Shown: in pieces, positions 44,710 to 52,913 of the stretch
Layout of the letters: each line of letters opens with the position of its first letter
Numbering within the stretch: position 1 is the first letter of the stretch
From: Candidatus Aminicenantota bacterium
Lineage (GTDB): Bacteria; Acidobacteriota; Aminicenantia; UBA2199
DNA length: 64,000 bases
NCBI GenBank assembly: GCA_026393835.1
Contig: JAPKZK010000135.1
Span: 1-64,000, forward strand
Reading direction: 5' to 3'
The notes under the pieces: generated by a model
The model's database searches: none
Seen by the model: only the letters and a program-made list of their open reading frames with translations
Told to the model about the DNA's origin: nothing
Translations under genes and position numbers: made by a program

Positions 44710-45639
44710 TCAGATAAAGCCATCGGTTCCAATCGGCTGGTGCTCCATTTTTACATTGTCCGAAACCTCATCGATTGCTTTAGCAAAAGCATCAGCCAGG
44801 CCATCCAGGTTATCCATGGCCCGGTTTACGTCGGCGTCATTATCCATAAAAAACGTTTTTGCGATCACACATGGGGCGGTTGAATAACGTAAAAGTAATC
44901 CGCATTCATCCTCGGATGTTTTTGGTATGACACCCCTGTTAGGCAAACCGAGGTATTCCACCAGGTATTTCATTAAAATTTCAGCGATTCTTTTACCGGC
45001 CTGGGATTTATGATAATAGAGTACTTCGACGCCGGAAGTTTTCCCATCGCCTGCATTACAGTGAAGGCTGATAATAAAATCAGGGTCCAACTCATTAATA
45101 TCGTCCGGTAGTTCGGCATGGAATCTCCGGTTAACCCTACAAATGACGGTATGCTTAACTTTTTTTTCAAACAGGCCGTAGAGCTGATTATTGAATTGGA
45201 ATTCGCTCAAATTCCTGTTTTTATTGATAATCCCCGGGGATTCCTTGTCATGACCGATAACCAATGCGCATCGTTTTTGCCGCACCTCATCTTTTAAAAA
45301 CACCCTCTTTAAGAAATCCGAAAGTACGGGACCGGCTTCTTCCACCACTTTTGCCGAATAGATCCATTTCCCGCTGTCACGACCGCTCACTTCGATGATT
45401 TTTCCTTCAAATTCCGCCAGATCGATCACTCCACTTTCGTTGGCGTGGGGTTCTTCGATCCACGTGGTGGTGAGTTTTACAGTGGCGCCTTCGAGATGCT
45501 GGGGGGCAAAGACATAAAACTCGCCGTTTCGCACCATGCCGAAGAATTGCTCGTTACCACTCATCTGTTCCTCCAAACGCTGCTGCGTTAATTCGTTTAT
45601 TCGCTCTTCACTGATGTTTCTCATTGACCGCGAGGACAT
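44710..45639 (-). CDS. Amidase_3-like protein with altered catalytic Glu
   Basis: About 309 residues. The C-terminal two thirds match N-acetylmuramoyl-L-alanine amidases: zinc ligands H130 (VIGHD), E146 (NLSEFQFN) and H193 (SLHCNAG). The glutamate that normally precedes TFF in phage-type members is K261 here (VIAKTFF, codon AAA), so hydrolysis may be impaired. The N-terminal 100 residues are an unassigned beta-rich domain. No signal peptide is seen. The start is placed after the promoter; 45624 is an alternative. It lies 83 bp upstream of the KAS III gene. Confidence 0.72.
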   Translation of the reverse strand: MSSRSMRNISEERINELTQQRLEEQMSGNEQFFGMVRNGEFYVFAPQHLEGATVKLTTTWIEEPHANESGVIDLAEFEGKIIEVSGRDSGKWIYSAKVVEEAGPVLSDFLKRVFLKDEVRQKRCALVIGHDKESPGIINKNRNLSEFQFNNQLYGLFEKKVKHTVICRVNRRFHAELPDDINELDPDFIISLHCNAGDGKTSGVEVLYYHKSQAGKRIAEILMKYLVEYLGLPNRGVIPKTSEDECGLLLRYSTAPCVIAKTFFMDNDADVNRAMDNLDGLADAFAKAIDEVSDNVKMEHQPIGTDGFI

Positions 45640-45682
45640 AAGAGTTAATGAGATGGATTGCCAAAGTGGCAGTATCCATTTT

Positions 45683-45711
45683 ATTATACAATAAACCCTC
45701 GCATTTTTCAA
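45683..45711 (-). promoter_or_regulatory. promoter upstream of amidase and mutase cluster
   Basis: Minus-strand TTGAAA (45711-45706), 17-bp spacer, TATAAT (45688-45683). It predicts a start near 45676 and could drive the amidase gene and, with small gaps only, the whole KAS III-to-GlmE series. Confidence 0.75.
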
Positions 45712-45747
45712 GTTCAAGCCCCGATTAAAAAAAAATAACACGGTTCA

Positions 45748-45852
45748 CTAAACTAACCCTCTTTTGCCCACGTGCGCGATGCGTATTAAATATGTAATCG
45801 GCAAAATCACCATCAACACCGCTGCCGATAGGTTGAACAATAACAGGACCAC
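45748..45852 (-). CDS. possible small membrane protein
   Basis: A 34-codon frame from GTG at 45852 encodes VVLLLFNLSAAVLMVILPITY and a short basic tail, one likely membrane span. The frame is open further upstream to a TTG at 45903, overlapping the rhodanese-type gene. No clear ribosome binding site; proposed because it fills the gap at the end of the sulfur operon and has strong membrane character. Confidence 0.35.
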   Translation of the reverse strand: MVLLLFNLSAAVLMVILPITYLIRIAHVGKRGLV

Positions 45853-45883
45853 CCGCCGAAATGCGGGCCAAGAACGGGACAGG

Positions 45884-47152
45884 TCAGCCGCAACCGCCGG
45901 CAATGACTTTTTTCTTCTGGATTTTGATTTTCTTAGTATAAACTGCAGCCAATTCTTTCAGGCCTTCTTCGCCGGGATTGGCCGCCTTCGGGGTAGCACC
46001 CACCGCCCGGGTGAATATATAATTCAATTGTTCATCTCCGCCGACTCCGGGCGCTTCTGGGTCCACGGGCCGCGCAATCGCGGCGTTAAGCGGAAAAAAC
46101 TTCAACCACTGGTTCACACCACCGCTTAAGATATAAAGATTCAACACACCCTGCGCCCTTAATAATTTGTATGCACGCGTTGCGTCCGTCTCATTGTTGG
46201 ACATCACTACTACCACGGTATTGGCCGGGGCCTGCGCCAATTCTTTGATCAAGGGGTCTTTATGAATATCGGCAAAGGTGATATTCCGTGCATTCTCCAG
46301 GTGAAAAAGATTGTAATCGGTCTCGCTGCGAATATCCAGCAGCATCGAATATAACATGGGATCATTCATGGTTTCCAATAACTCCCCGGGGTGAATATAC
46401 ACCTCGCGGTTTTCCAGTTTCTTCTCTTCGGCATCTTTTATCCAGTTCCATTTCTCTTCCACGGTGGGCTGCCCGGAAACCAGGACAAACAACGCCGCAA
46501 ACATCAACGCGGCGGAAGCAATGATTTTCCCGGTAGAGGTCGGCCGCTTGCGGATGTCTTTCCAGGGAATCTTTTCACCGAAAAATTTCTCGGCCAGCTC
46601 CGCCCCATAAAACATGGTCAACGCCATCAGCACCACCAACACCACCACGACGCCGGCGCTGATCCCGAATAATTCGGGCAAAATAAACCGCCCCATATAG
46701 GTGGAGTTATAGAATACCTGGGAAATGGAGAGCGTTTCACCGAAAATAAACGCCCCAAACGCCACGCCGCCTACAAAAAAGAACCCATCGACTTTGAAGG
46801 TCGCTAAGGCCACGATGGATGTTCCCGGGCAGAACCCGCCGATGATGAAACCGAAACCCATAATTATGCCGCCGATGATCCCGGGCACAAGGTAGGTGGG
46901 GTTCACATAGACCCGGTTAAAATCCAGTAATCCCAGGGAAGAAAATGCAAAAATCAATACCATGGCGACGATGATGGCGGTAAACATGACTTTTAATACG
47001 GTCATGTCTTTGAAATAAAACTGGGCCGATAATACCCGGGAATCGCCGAATCCGGACATTTCCAGCACGGCGCCAAAACCTACGCCTATTAAAAGATAGA
47101 CGAGGTATCCTAACAACTTTCCTGAAACAGCAATAATATCATAAGGTGCCAT
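45884..47152 (-). CDS. YeeE/YedE transporter fused to rhodanese-like domain
   Basis: 422 residues. The N-terminal 240 residues hold about seven membrane spans of the YeeE/YedE (TsuA-type) family with the conserved GGFCPGTS cysteine motif near 107. Residues about 255-370 form a rhodanese-like domain, but its active-site loop reads VVVVMSNNETDATRA without the catalytic cysteine. A short tail ends AGGCG. YeeE proteins take up thiosulfate or similar sulfur compounds by cysteine relay. AGGAG precedes the start. It belongs to the octahaem cytochrome operon. Confidence 0.83.
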   Translation of the reverse strand: MAPYDIIAVSGKLLGYLVYLLIGVGFGAVLEMSGFGDSRVLSAQFYFKDMTVLKVMFTAIIVAMVLIFAFSSLGLLDFNRVYVNPTYLVPGIIGGIIMGFGFIIGGFCPGTSIVALATFKVDGFFFVGGVAFGAFIFGETLSISQVFYNSTYMGRFILPELFGISAGVVVVLVVLMALTMFYGAELAEKFFGEKIPWKDIRKRPTSTGKIIASAALMFAALFVLVSGQPTVEEKWNWIKDAEEKKLENREVYIHPGELLETMNDPMLYSMLLDIRSETDYNLFHLENARNITFADIHKDPLIKELAQAPANTVVVVMSNNETDATRAYKLLRAQGVLNLYILSGGVNQWLKFFPLNAAIARPVDPEAPGVGGDEQLNYIFTRAVGATPKAANPGEEGLKELAAVYTKKIKIQKKKVIAGGCG

Positions 47153-47177
47153 TGTTTACTCCTTTTGTCTCCGACGG

Positions 47178-47233
47178 CCAGGGGGCTCTTTTCGAGAAAA
47201 CCGCCCCCTGGACCCCGGCAAAAGCTTTTGTTA
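47178..47233. repeat. hairpin and stop-codon-associated repeat, copy 3
   Basis: CCAGGGGGC (47178-47186) pairs with GCCCCCTGG (47203-47211). The right part, CCTGGACCCCGGCAAAAGCTTTTG, matches the copies at 6242 and 39653 and ends at the stop of the YeeE gene (47231-47233). It may attenuate transcription between the two transporter genes. Confidence 0.6.
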
Positions 47234-47770
47234 ACTCTGTGTCGCGGGGTTCCATAATTTTCTCACAAAATACGCCAGCGCATACCCGCCGATGAAAACA
47301 CAAAACATAAACGCCCAACTGCCGACAGACAACACCGCGCCCCCGCTGAGCGCCTGGCCGGAAGTACACCCCCTGGCCAACCGCGCCCCATAGCCCATTA
47401 GGCCGCCGCCCAAAAAAGCCATGATCCAACGGGTTTTCACGCCGATGCGGGGACCTTTGCGCGTCTCTACTTTCAACCGCCGGTGAATCGCCCCGGAAAG
47501 CATGCCCCCCAGGAAAGTCCCCAACAACATCAGCACCGCCCCCGAGTCCAGGGGATTCAGTTTTCCCCCGGCCAACTCGGCAAAAGAACCGACCCGGTCC
47601 ACATGCTGACTGGCTAAGACGTCTACAACAGCCACCTGGACGCGATTAATGGCGCCGGAAGCGCCCAGCCCGCCGCTGGTTAAAAAGAAGGCCAGGAACA
47701 AGACAATCCCCAACAGGGTCCCGCCCAGGTAAGGATTGATATACTTAATGGTTTGGTTTTGTTCGCTCAT
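47231..47770 (-). CDS. YeeE/YedE family sulfur-compound transporter half
   Basis: 179 residues with four or five membrane spans and the family cysteine motif GARLARGCTSGQALSGG near 135. Short YeeE proteins of this kind work in pairs with the longer ones to form a complete channel. It overlaps the end of the cytochrome gene by 26 bp, so it is co-translated. The longer YeeE-rhodanese gene follows after a 78-bp gap with a hairpin. Confidence 0.82.
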   Translation of the reverse strand: MSEQNQTIKYINPYLGGTLLGIVLFLAFFLTSGGLGASGAINRVQVAVVDVLASQHVDRVGSFAELAGGKLNPLDSGAVLMLLGTFLGGMLSGAIHRRLKVETRKGPRIGVKTRWIMAFLGGGLMGYGARLARGCTSGQALSGGAVLSVGSWAFMFCVFIGGYALAYFVRKLWNPATQS

Positions 47771-50087
47771 TATTTTCCTCCACTACCTCATCATACCCGG
47801 TTATCATGGCCCGAACATTGGAAAAAAGCGTATGTCCCGTGGTGGTGAGATAGATATGAACCGCCAGGAAAGACAGGAACAGCCATGACCCCAGGTGATG
47901 AACCGGGGCCAGGTTCGTTTGACCCGCCCCCCACATCAATAGTCCCGTAATGACCTGGAAAGGCAAAAGGATATTCAATAAACCGATGTAAATCACTTGC
48001 TGGAGCGGGTTTAATTTTCGCTCCACGGATTTAGGGATGGGATGCGGGGCGCCTTTGAATATGCCGTTAACATAATAAAAAGCCTGGGCCGCCGCCTCTT
48101 TGACAAAATACCGGTTAAACCCGAAAAACTGCCGGATTTCCCCGGTGGTAAGGTGATAAAAAAGCGCCAGGAAAGCATTTATCACCAATATAGCCGCCAG
48201 GGTATTATGAATGGCCACGGCGTATTCCAGGCCGAAGAAAGCGAAACTCCCGGTATAATGAATCTCCAACCCGGTCAGGGCCAGGAGGATAATACCCGCG
48301 GCCATGGTCCAATGCCAGAGACGCTCATAAAACCGGTACATATACACCTGTTTGGCGGCGGGTCGCTGGGGGGCATGTTTCAACGATGACAGGTAACGAA
48401 AAATACCATGCACGATAATGCCCAGTAAGGCCAGGAGAAATATCCAAAATCCCAAACGGTCCAGCCAGGGGGTTCGATTATGTCCAAACACATAATAACC
48501 GGCCAATGAAGCGGAAGAGGAAGAGGAAGCGTTTCGCTTTAAAATCACCTGACCCCGGCTGTCCATGGCGATATTCCCTTCGATGATGGGTAAGAGGTCC
48601 CGGGAGAACCCCGGGGTGACGCCGATGGGCCCGGCGATGGACAGCGTCGCCTCCTGGCCGAATTTGCCCACGCCCACTGGGGCATGGCAGCCGGAACAAT
48701 CCCGCTTCATGTGCATAAATTCCATTACGCCGTGATTGATTTTATATGCCTGGATTTCACCCACAATCGCCGGTTCGGCAACGCCCAGGGCCTTTAATTT
48801 TCCTCGAATCAATTGGACCTTTTCCTGGGAATCCAACACCAGTTCAGCCGCATCCACCACCCGGTTTTTATTTGCATCAAACGCTTTTACAATATCTTCC
48901 GCGAATCCGTCAGGGGAATCGCCCCGGTATGTTTTTTGTACAAGGGAATCCGGCGCCGGTTCCCCGGTGGTCCCGGACTTCCAGTACCAATAAGTGACCA
49001 GGTTAAAGGGGGATATCTTGTATTGTGGGAGTGGGGGTTTTTCATTGGAATTTGTACTTAACGTTCGCGGTTGGTAAAGATGGGGAAAGAGAAAAGGTCG
49101 AAACCCCACAAAATACCGGGTACTGATCGAAGGGCCGTGGCTTTTGGATTCATCGACGCCGCGGTATTCGATCCTGGGCGACCCGTCGACTTTGACCACG
49201 GTTCGGTCTATTGCCTGGAGCGCGGGCCCGTAAATCTCCGGTACATGACAGGACTCGCAACTTAAAACTTCCATGTGCCTCTTTTTGTAAGGAAGATTCT
49301 TATGGACTTTCAAAGGATTATGACAGGAGGTACAGGAAGTAAATTTAAGATTATGATCCGGGCGTTTTAAAATTTCGCCCGGGGACTTGACCTTGCGGGG
49401 ATCGATCAAAAGATGATCCAACGAAGGGGGGATGTTGCCATAGAAACGGGGATCATTCCCGATAAAATGGCAGGAAATGCAATTCATCTGCCTGCGGGAA
49501 TGCACATCCCAGGGGAAATGCAGTTCCTTTTTATTTTTAAGATTCAGCGCGGAATTGGCTAAGTTTTGGCCGCCCAGGATCACACCGGTATGTTGGGTAA
49601 TATCATAATACTTCTTTCCTTCTTTATATACCAGGTTTTCCTCGTAGTCGCCGGGGATAAAGAGCGGGTCCGCGCCGGACTGGACCAGGCCGTGACATTG
49701 GGCGCAGTTTTCATCGGCCGGCAATTGGATGCGCAAATGGACCGCGCTGTAGTCCTCCCCTACCCGGCCCTCCTTAAAATGACAGACCGTGCAATCCGCT
49801 TTAACCAGGGGAGTGATATGATTATTATGTTTGTTAATATACTGGAAATCATGACATTGGCCGCAGGTACGTTCCATGGAGATAATCCCGGTTTTATCTT
49901 TTATAACCTTACCCTCTTTATCCAGGAGGGAAATTTGAGGATGCATCACCTGGCTTAATCCCGGGATAGTGGGTTCCCCGGCGCCGGTATTTGGGGCGGC
50001 CGGTTTGTCCGATCCCATAACCAGGCCCGCGATAGCGATCAGGATCAGGATAAAGATAACCGCTGTTGAGATGTGACATGTTTTCAT
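47745..50087 (-). CDS. heptahaem cytochrome c fused to cytochrome b
   Basis: 780 residues: an N-terminal membrane signal, seven CXXCH haem c motifs (CGQCH, CTVCH, CAQCH, CISCH, CTSCH, CESCH, CSGCH), a calcium-loop-like FDANKNRVVDAAEL, and a C-terminal membrane part with five spans and histidines in LWHWTM, IHYTG, IHNT and HHLGSW, typical of a dihaem cytochrome b. Such fusions move electrons between the quinone pool and periplasmic cytochromes. It overlaps the octahaem gene by 4 bp (ATGA), so it is its probable electron donor. Confidence 0.87.
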   Translation of the reverse strand: MKTCHISTAVIFILILIAIAGLVMGSDKPAAPNTGAGEPTIPGLSQVMHPQISLLDKEGKVIKDKTGIISMERTCGQCHDFQYINKHNNHITPLVKADCTVCHFKEGRVGEDYSAVHLRIQLPADENCAQCHGLVQSGADPLFIPGDYEENLVYKEGKKYYDITQHTGVILGGQNLANSALNLKNKKELHFPWDVHSRRQMNCISCHFIGNDPRFYGNIPPSLDHLLIDPRKVKSPGEILKRPDHNLKFTSCTSCHNPLKVHKNLPYKKRHMEVLSCESCHVPEIYGPALQAIDRTVVKVDGSPRIEYRGVDESKSHGPSISTRYFVGFRPFLFPHLYQPRTLSTNSNEKPPLPQYKISPFNLVTYWYWKSGTTGEPAPDSLVQKTYRGDSPDGFAEDIVKAFDANKNRVVDAAELVLDSQEKVQLIRGKLKALGVAEPAIVGEIQAYKINHGVMEFMHMKRDCSGCHAPVGVGKFGQEATLSIAGPIGVTPGFSRDLLPIIEGNIAMDSRGQVILKRNASSSSSASLAGYYVFGHNRTPWLDRLGFWIFLLALLGIIVHGIFRYLSSLKHAPQRPAAKQVYMYRFYERLWHWTMAAGIILLALTGLEIHYTGSFAFFGLEYAVAIHNTLAAILVINAFLALFYHLTTGEIRQFFGFNRYFVKEAAAQAFYYVNGIFKGAPHPIPKSVERKLNPLQQVIYIGLLNILLPFQVITGLLMWGAGQTNLAPVHHLGSWLFLSFLAVHIYLTTTGHTLFSNVRAMITGYDEVVEENNERTKPNH

Positions 50088-51529
50088 AGTTTACCCCCCG
50101 TCGCCGGCCTGGCGCCGACTTTTTCAGGGTCGCCATCATAGCCCAGGGCTTTCCAATCCAGGCGTGAATTTTCCCCGTGGCAATCGAAGCATTGCAGCGC
50201 CTGTTGGGTAGGGGAAACCATATGAGACAGCGGCCACTGCATATAAGTCTCGGCGAATCCATACTGACCGCTGTAGGGGATATGGGAAATTTCCGCCCCC
50301 AGCCGCAGCGCCTGACCCCAGTCGAATTTGGACCAGAACCCGCCTTCACCGGCGGTTACCGGCGGCAGCAGGTAATTATATACTTTATCATAGGGTTGTT
50401 TGGCCTGGTGAATTCGAAAAGGCCATATCCTGGCATTTTTATCCGTAATGTCGCCCATGGGTTTATTTAAGAACGTGGCTTCTCCCGGTTTAATCTTATC
50501 GCCCAGGATATAGCGGTAGGATTTGAGGTTGAACCAGGCATATTCGGGAACCACGTTCGTATCGTAAATAAATTCCCCTTTGATTTTCAAATAATGATGA
50601 AGGTCTTCCTTTCTTGATGGGTCCCCGGCTTTGGACCAATCCCAATCCATTTTGGTGGGGGCTTTGCGGGCGTACGTCGGGATATGGCAGGTCTGGCAGG
50701 CAAGACCGGACAGGTGGGTATCGATGCGGCGGTCCTTGTGGGTAGTTTCTTCATGACAATCCGTGCAATTAATGCCGTTCTCATGGTTTACGCTTACCGA
50801 ATAAGCTTTCCCTTTGATATCGTGTTGTTGGGTTTTATGGCAATCGATGCACAGCAAATGATGTTTCCCCATGTGGACATCGATATCTTCGGTGGGGTTG
50901 ACCAGGGTATTGTCCAGGTCGCCGTGTTTTACACCCATGCCCCCGCCGCCGTAGATGTGACATATACCGCAGTTGTCTCGCCTGGGATAGCCCACGCTCC
51001 CGGCCACTGCCATCAGGTCCACGCCTTTTTTGGGAAGCCCTTTGTCGCCTTTGACATAGGTCCCGGACCAGTCATGGCAGATTAAACAGTCTACATTCCG
51101 GGGGTTGGTGAAATCAAACGTATCGTCTCCCCAACCGTAACCGGCATGGCAGGCGGTGCAATTGGCCCAATTCCCCCTAATACCGATGCAGAAGTTATTC
51201 AGCAAGTTTTTCTTGCCGATTTTCATCGGTTCGGCATGGCCGTAGACATAGACCGGGTCGCCTTCCCATTTCCAGTGGGCGGTTTTCATCAAATCCGCCG
51301 CCGCCTGGGGGTGGCATTCCAGGCACGCCGTTGTCACTTCTTGCGGCGAATTAAACGCCCGTTTAAAAAACGGCGCATGATCCAGGTGTGCACGAATTTT
51401 AATAATACCGGCCCAGGGGTCTTTGACCGTCCTGGCCGTGGACCTGGGTAAAAAAAGCCATAAGGGAACGGCAAATATAACTGCCGTTAACCCCGCGCCC
51501 ATTAACCAATGCTGTCTCACTTTTCCCAT
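50084..51529 (-). CDS. octahaem cytochrome c, tetrathionate reductase (OTR) family
   Basis: 481 residues with a membrane signal and exactly eight CXXCH motifs (CLECH, CTACH, CLICH, CGICH, CIDCH, CTDCH, CQTCH, CFDCH). Segments KKNLLNNFCIGI, FDFTNPRNVDCLICHDWSGTYVK and GGGGMGVKHGDLD follow the Shewanella OTR pattern. That enzyme reduces tetrathionate, nitrite and hydroxylamine in vitro at a lysine-ligated haem. The neighbours here (YeeE transporters, rhodanese) favour sulfur over nitrogen chemistry. It acts in the periplasm and starts 20 bp after the ArsR regulator. Confidence 0.9.
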   Translation of the reverse strand: MGKVRQHWLMGAGLTAVIFAVPLWLFLPRSTARTVKDPWAGIIKIRAHLDHAPFFKRAFNSPQEVTTACLECHPQAAADLMKTAHWKWEGDPVYVYGHAEPMKIGKKNLLNNFCIGIRGNWANCTACHAGYGWGDDTFDFTNPRNVDCLICHDWSGTYVKGDKGLPKKGVDLMAVAGSVGYPRRDNCGICHIYGGGGMGVKHGDLDNTLVNPTEDIDVHMGKHHLLCIDCHKTQQHDIKGKAYSVSVNHENGINCTDCHEETTHKDRRIDTHLSGLACQTCHIPTYARKAPTKMDWDWSKAGDPSRKEDLHHYLKIKGEFIYDTNVVPEYAWFNLKSYRYILGDKIKPGEATFLNKPMGDITDKNARIWPFRIHQAKQPYDKVYNYLLPPVTAGEGGFWSKFDWGQALRLGAEISHIPYSGQYGFAETYMQWPLSHMVSPTQQALQCFDCHGENSRLDWKALGYDGDPEKVGARPATGGKL

Positions 51530-51549
51530 TTGTTTCTCCTGACTATGGA

Positions 51550-51891
51550 CTATAGCTTATCCGGCATGAGGTTACTGTCGATCATCATCCGGTTCCGCCG
51601 GGAAGCGATGGAGTGAACCACTGCTCTCATTTTCTTCATTACTTCAAGGAGCTGCGGCTCCACGAGATAATAATAAATGAAATTCCCTTTTTTCTCTCTA
51701 CCCACCACGCCGACGCGGTGGAGCGCCGTCAGGTGGTTGGAGAGGTTGCTCATGGAAATATTCAATTGGCCCTGGATTTCCGTCACATTCAATTTTTGAT
51801 CGCCGATGATATCGATGATCTTCAATCGAATGGGATTGACAATGGTTTTGCAGATTAACGCATATTCCTGGTAAAAGGTATCTTCAAACAT
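51550..51891 (-). CDS. ArsR-family winged-helix regulator of the cytochrome operon
   Basis: 113 residues forming one winged helix: NPIRLKIIDIIGDQKLNVTEIQGQLNISMSNLSNHLTALHRVGVVGREKKGNFIYYYL. There is one cysteine (ICKT, helix 1) and no CXC metal motif, so a different signal than arsenic-type metals is likely. It is the first gene of the sulfur/cytochrome operon. The -10 box ends 7 bases before the ATG and no ribosome binding site is present, so the mRNA is probably leaderless. Confidence 0.82.
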   Translation of the reverse strand: MFEDTFYQEYALICKTIVNPIRLKIIDIIGDQKLNVTEIQGQLNISMSNLSNHLTALHRVGVVGREKKGNFIYYYLVEPQLLEVMKKMRAVVHSIASRRNRMMIDSNLMPDKL

Positions 51892-51897
51892 GGGACG

Positions 51898-51949
51898 ATT
51901 ATAAAACAGGAAAAGATAAAAGTCAACTATTTCATGAATTAATGAAATA
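51898..51949 (-). promoter_or_regulatory. promoter and operator of the ArsR operon
   Basis: Minus-strand TTGACT (51926-51921), 17-bp spacer and perfect TATAAT (51903-51898). Directly upstream lies TATTTCAT-N6-ATGAAATA (51928-51949), an inverted repeat with 8-bp perfect arms, the likely ArsR operator. Confidence 0.75.
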
Positions 51950-52190
51950 CTTTATTACTTGATGCACCACCGTCAGAATTTTTTGCTTCGGGATCGGGGC
52001 CCCCTGTTAAGTGCGATAGAATGATGAGTGATGAGTGATGAATGATGAATGATGAAAAAACCATGCATGTAATTCGTGAGCAGTTTTTTTGTCCGTGTCT
52101 GTCCGTGTCTGTCCGTGGCTCGTTTTTCATTCGTGGGCCTGTTTTTCCCTCAAACCCCTTTCCAAAAACTCAAAAATGTATTATTATATG
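51950..52190. other. non-coding gap with dispersed repeat text
   Basis: No gene recognised. It holds GATGAGTGATGAGTGATGAATGATGAA-like units (single arm, about 52020-52058) and TCCGTGTCTGTCCGTG stretches (52090-52118) shared with 23210-23330 and 62182-62240. Confidence 0.5.
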
Positions 52191-52220
52191 AACTCATAAT
52201 AAAAAACCAAGGAGGCCCTC

Positions 52221-52733
52221 ATGAAGTTAGAACAATTTATTCGCGACGTACCGGATTTTCCTCAAAAGGGAATCATGTTCAAAGACATTACCACCCTGCT
52301 AAAGGACAAAAATGCCTTTAAATACGCAGTAGACCTGATGATCGAAAAGTATAAAGACCAACAAATCGCTAAAATCGTGGGCATCGAGTCCCGCGGTTTC
52401 ATCTTCGGCGGCGTGGTCGCCTACCACCTGGGCTGCGGCTTTGTTCCCGCCAGGAAACCCAGCAAACTGCCGGCCGAAACCATCAAAGAAGACTATGCCC
52501 TGGAATACGGGACCAATACCCTGGAAATGCACGTGGACGCCATCCAACCGGGCGAAAATACGGTCATCATCGACGACCTGTTGGCTACCGGCGGCACCGC
52601 CCTGGCCGTGGCTAAACTGGTGGAACGCCTCAAAGGCAAAGTCATCGGCATCGATTTCCTCATCGAATTGGAATTCCTCCACGGCAGAGATAAACTGAAA
52701 GACTACAATATCAACAGCTATTTGAAATTCTAA
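52221..52733 (+). CDS. apt: adenine phosphoribosyltransferase
   Basis: 170 residues, the family length. IRDVPDFPQKGIMFKDITTLL is the conserved start, GIESRGFIFGG binds substrate and VIIDDLLATGGTALA is the PRPP loop. It salvages adenine with PRPP to AMP in the cytoplasm. GGAGG precedes the start. A tandem-repeat palindrome begins about 10 bp after its stop. Confidence 0.93.
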   Translation: MKLEQFIRDVPDFPQKGIMFKDITTLLKDKNAFKYAVDLMIEKYKDQQIAKIVGIESRGFIFGGVVAYHLGCGFVPARKPSKLPAETIKEDYALEYGTNTLEMHVDAIQPGENTVIIDDLLATGGTALAVAKLVERLKGKVIGIDFLIELEFLHGRDKLKDYNINSYLKF

Positions 52734-52743
52734 GTAGGATAAT

Positions 52744-52913
52744 AAGAAGGTGAGAAGGTGAGAAGGTGAAAAGAAAGAAGGTAAGAAGGTAAGAAGGTGA
52801 GAAGGTGAGAAGGTATAAAAAAATGGTCTTAAAACCCCTCTTACCTTCTTACCTTCTTACCTTCTTACCTTCTCTCCTCTCTCTCCTCTTTTTCCTCTTA
52901 CCTTCTCTTCTCA
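52744..52913. repeat. large palindrome of GAAGGTGA units
   Basis: The left arm (52744-52814) is a run of AGAAGGTGAGAAGGT(G/A)A units; the right arm (52840-52913) is the inverse, CTTACCTTCTTACCTT units. Only about 25 bp separate them. The right arm encodes the signal peptide of the next protein, so the repeat has been taken into a gene. Confidence 0.8.
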
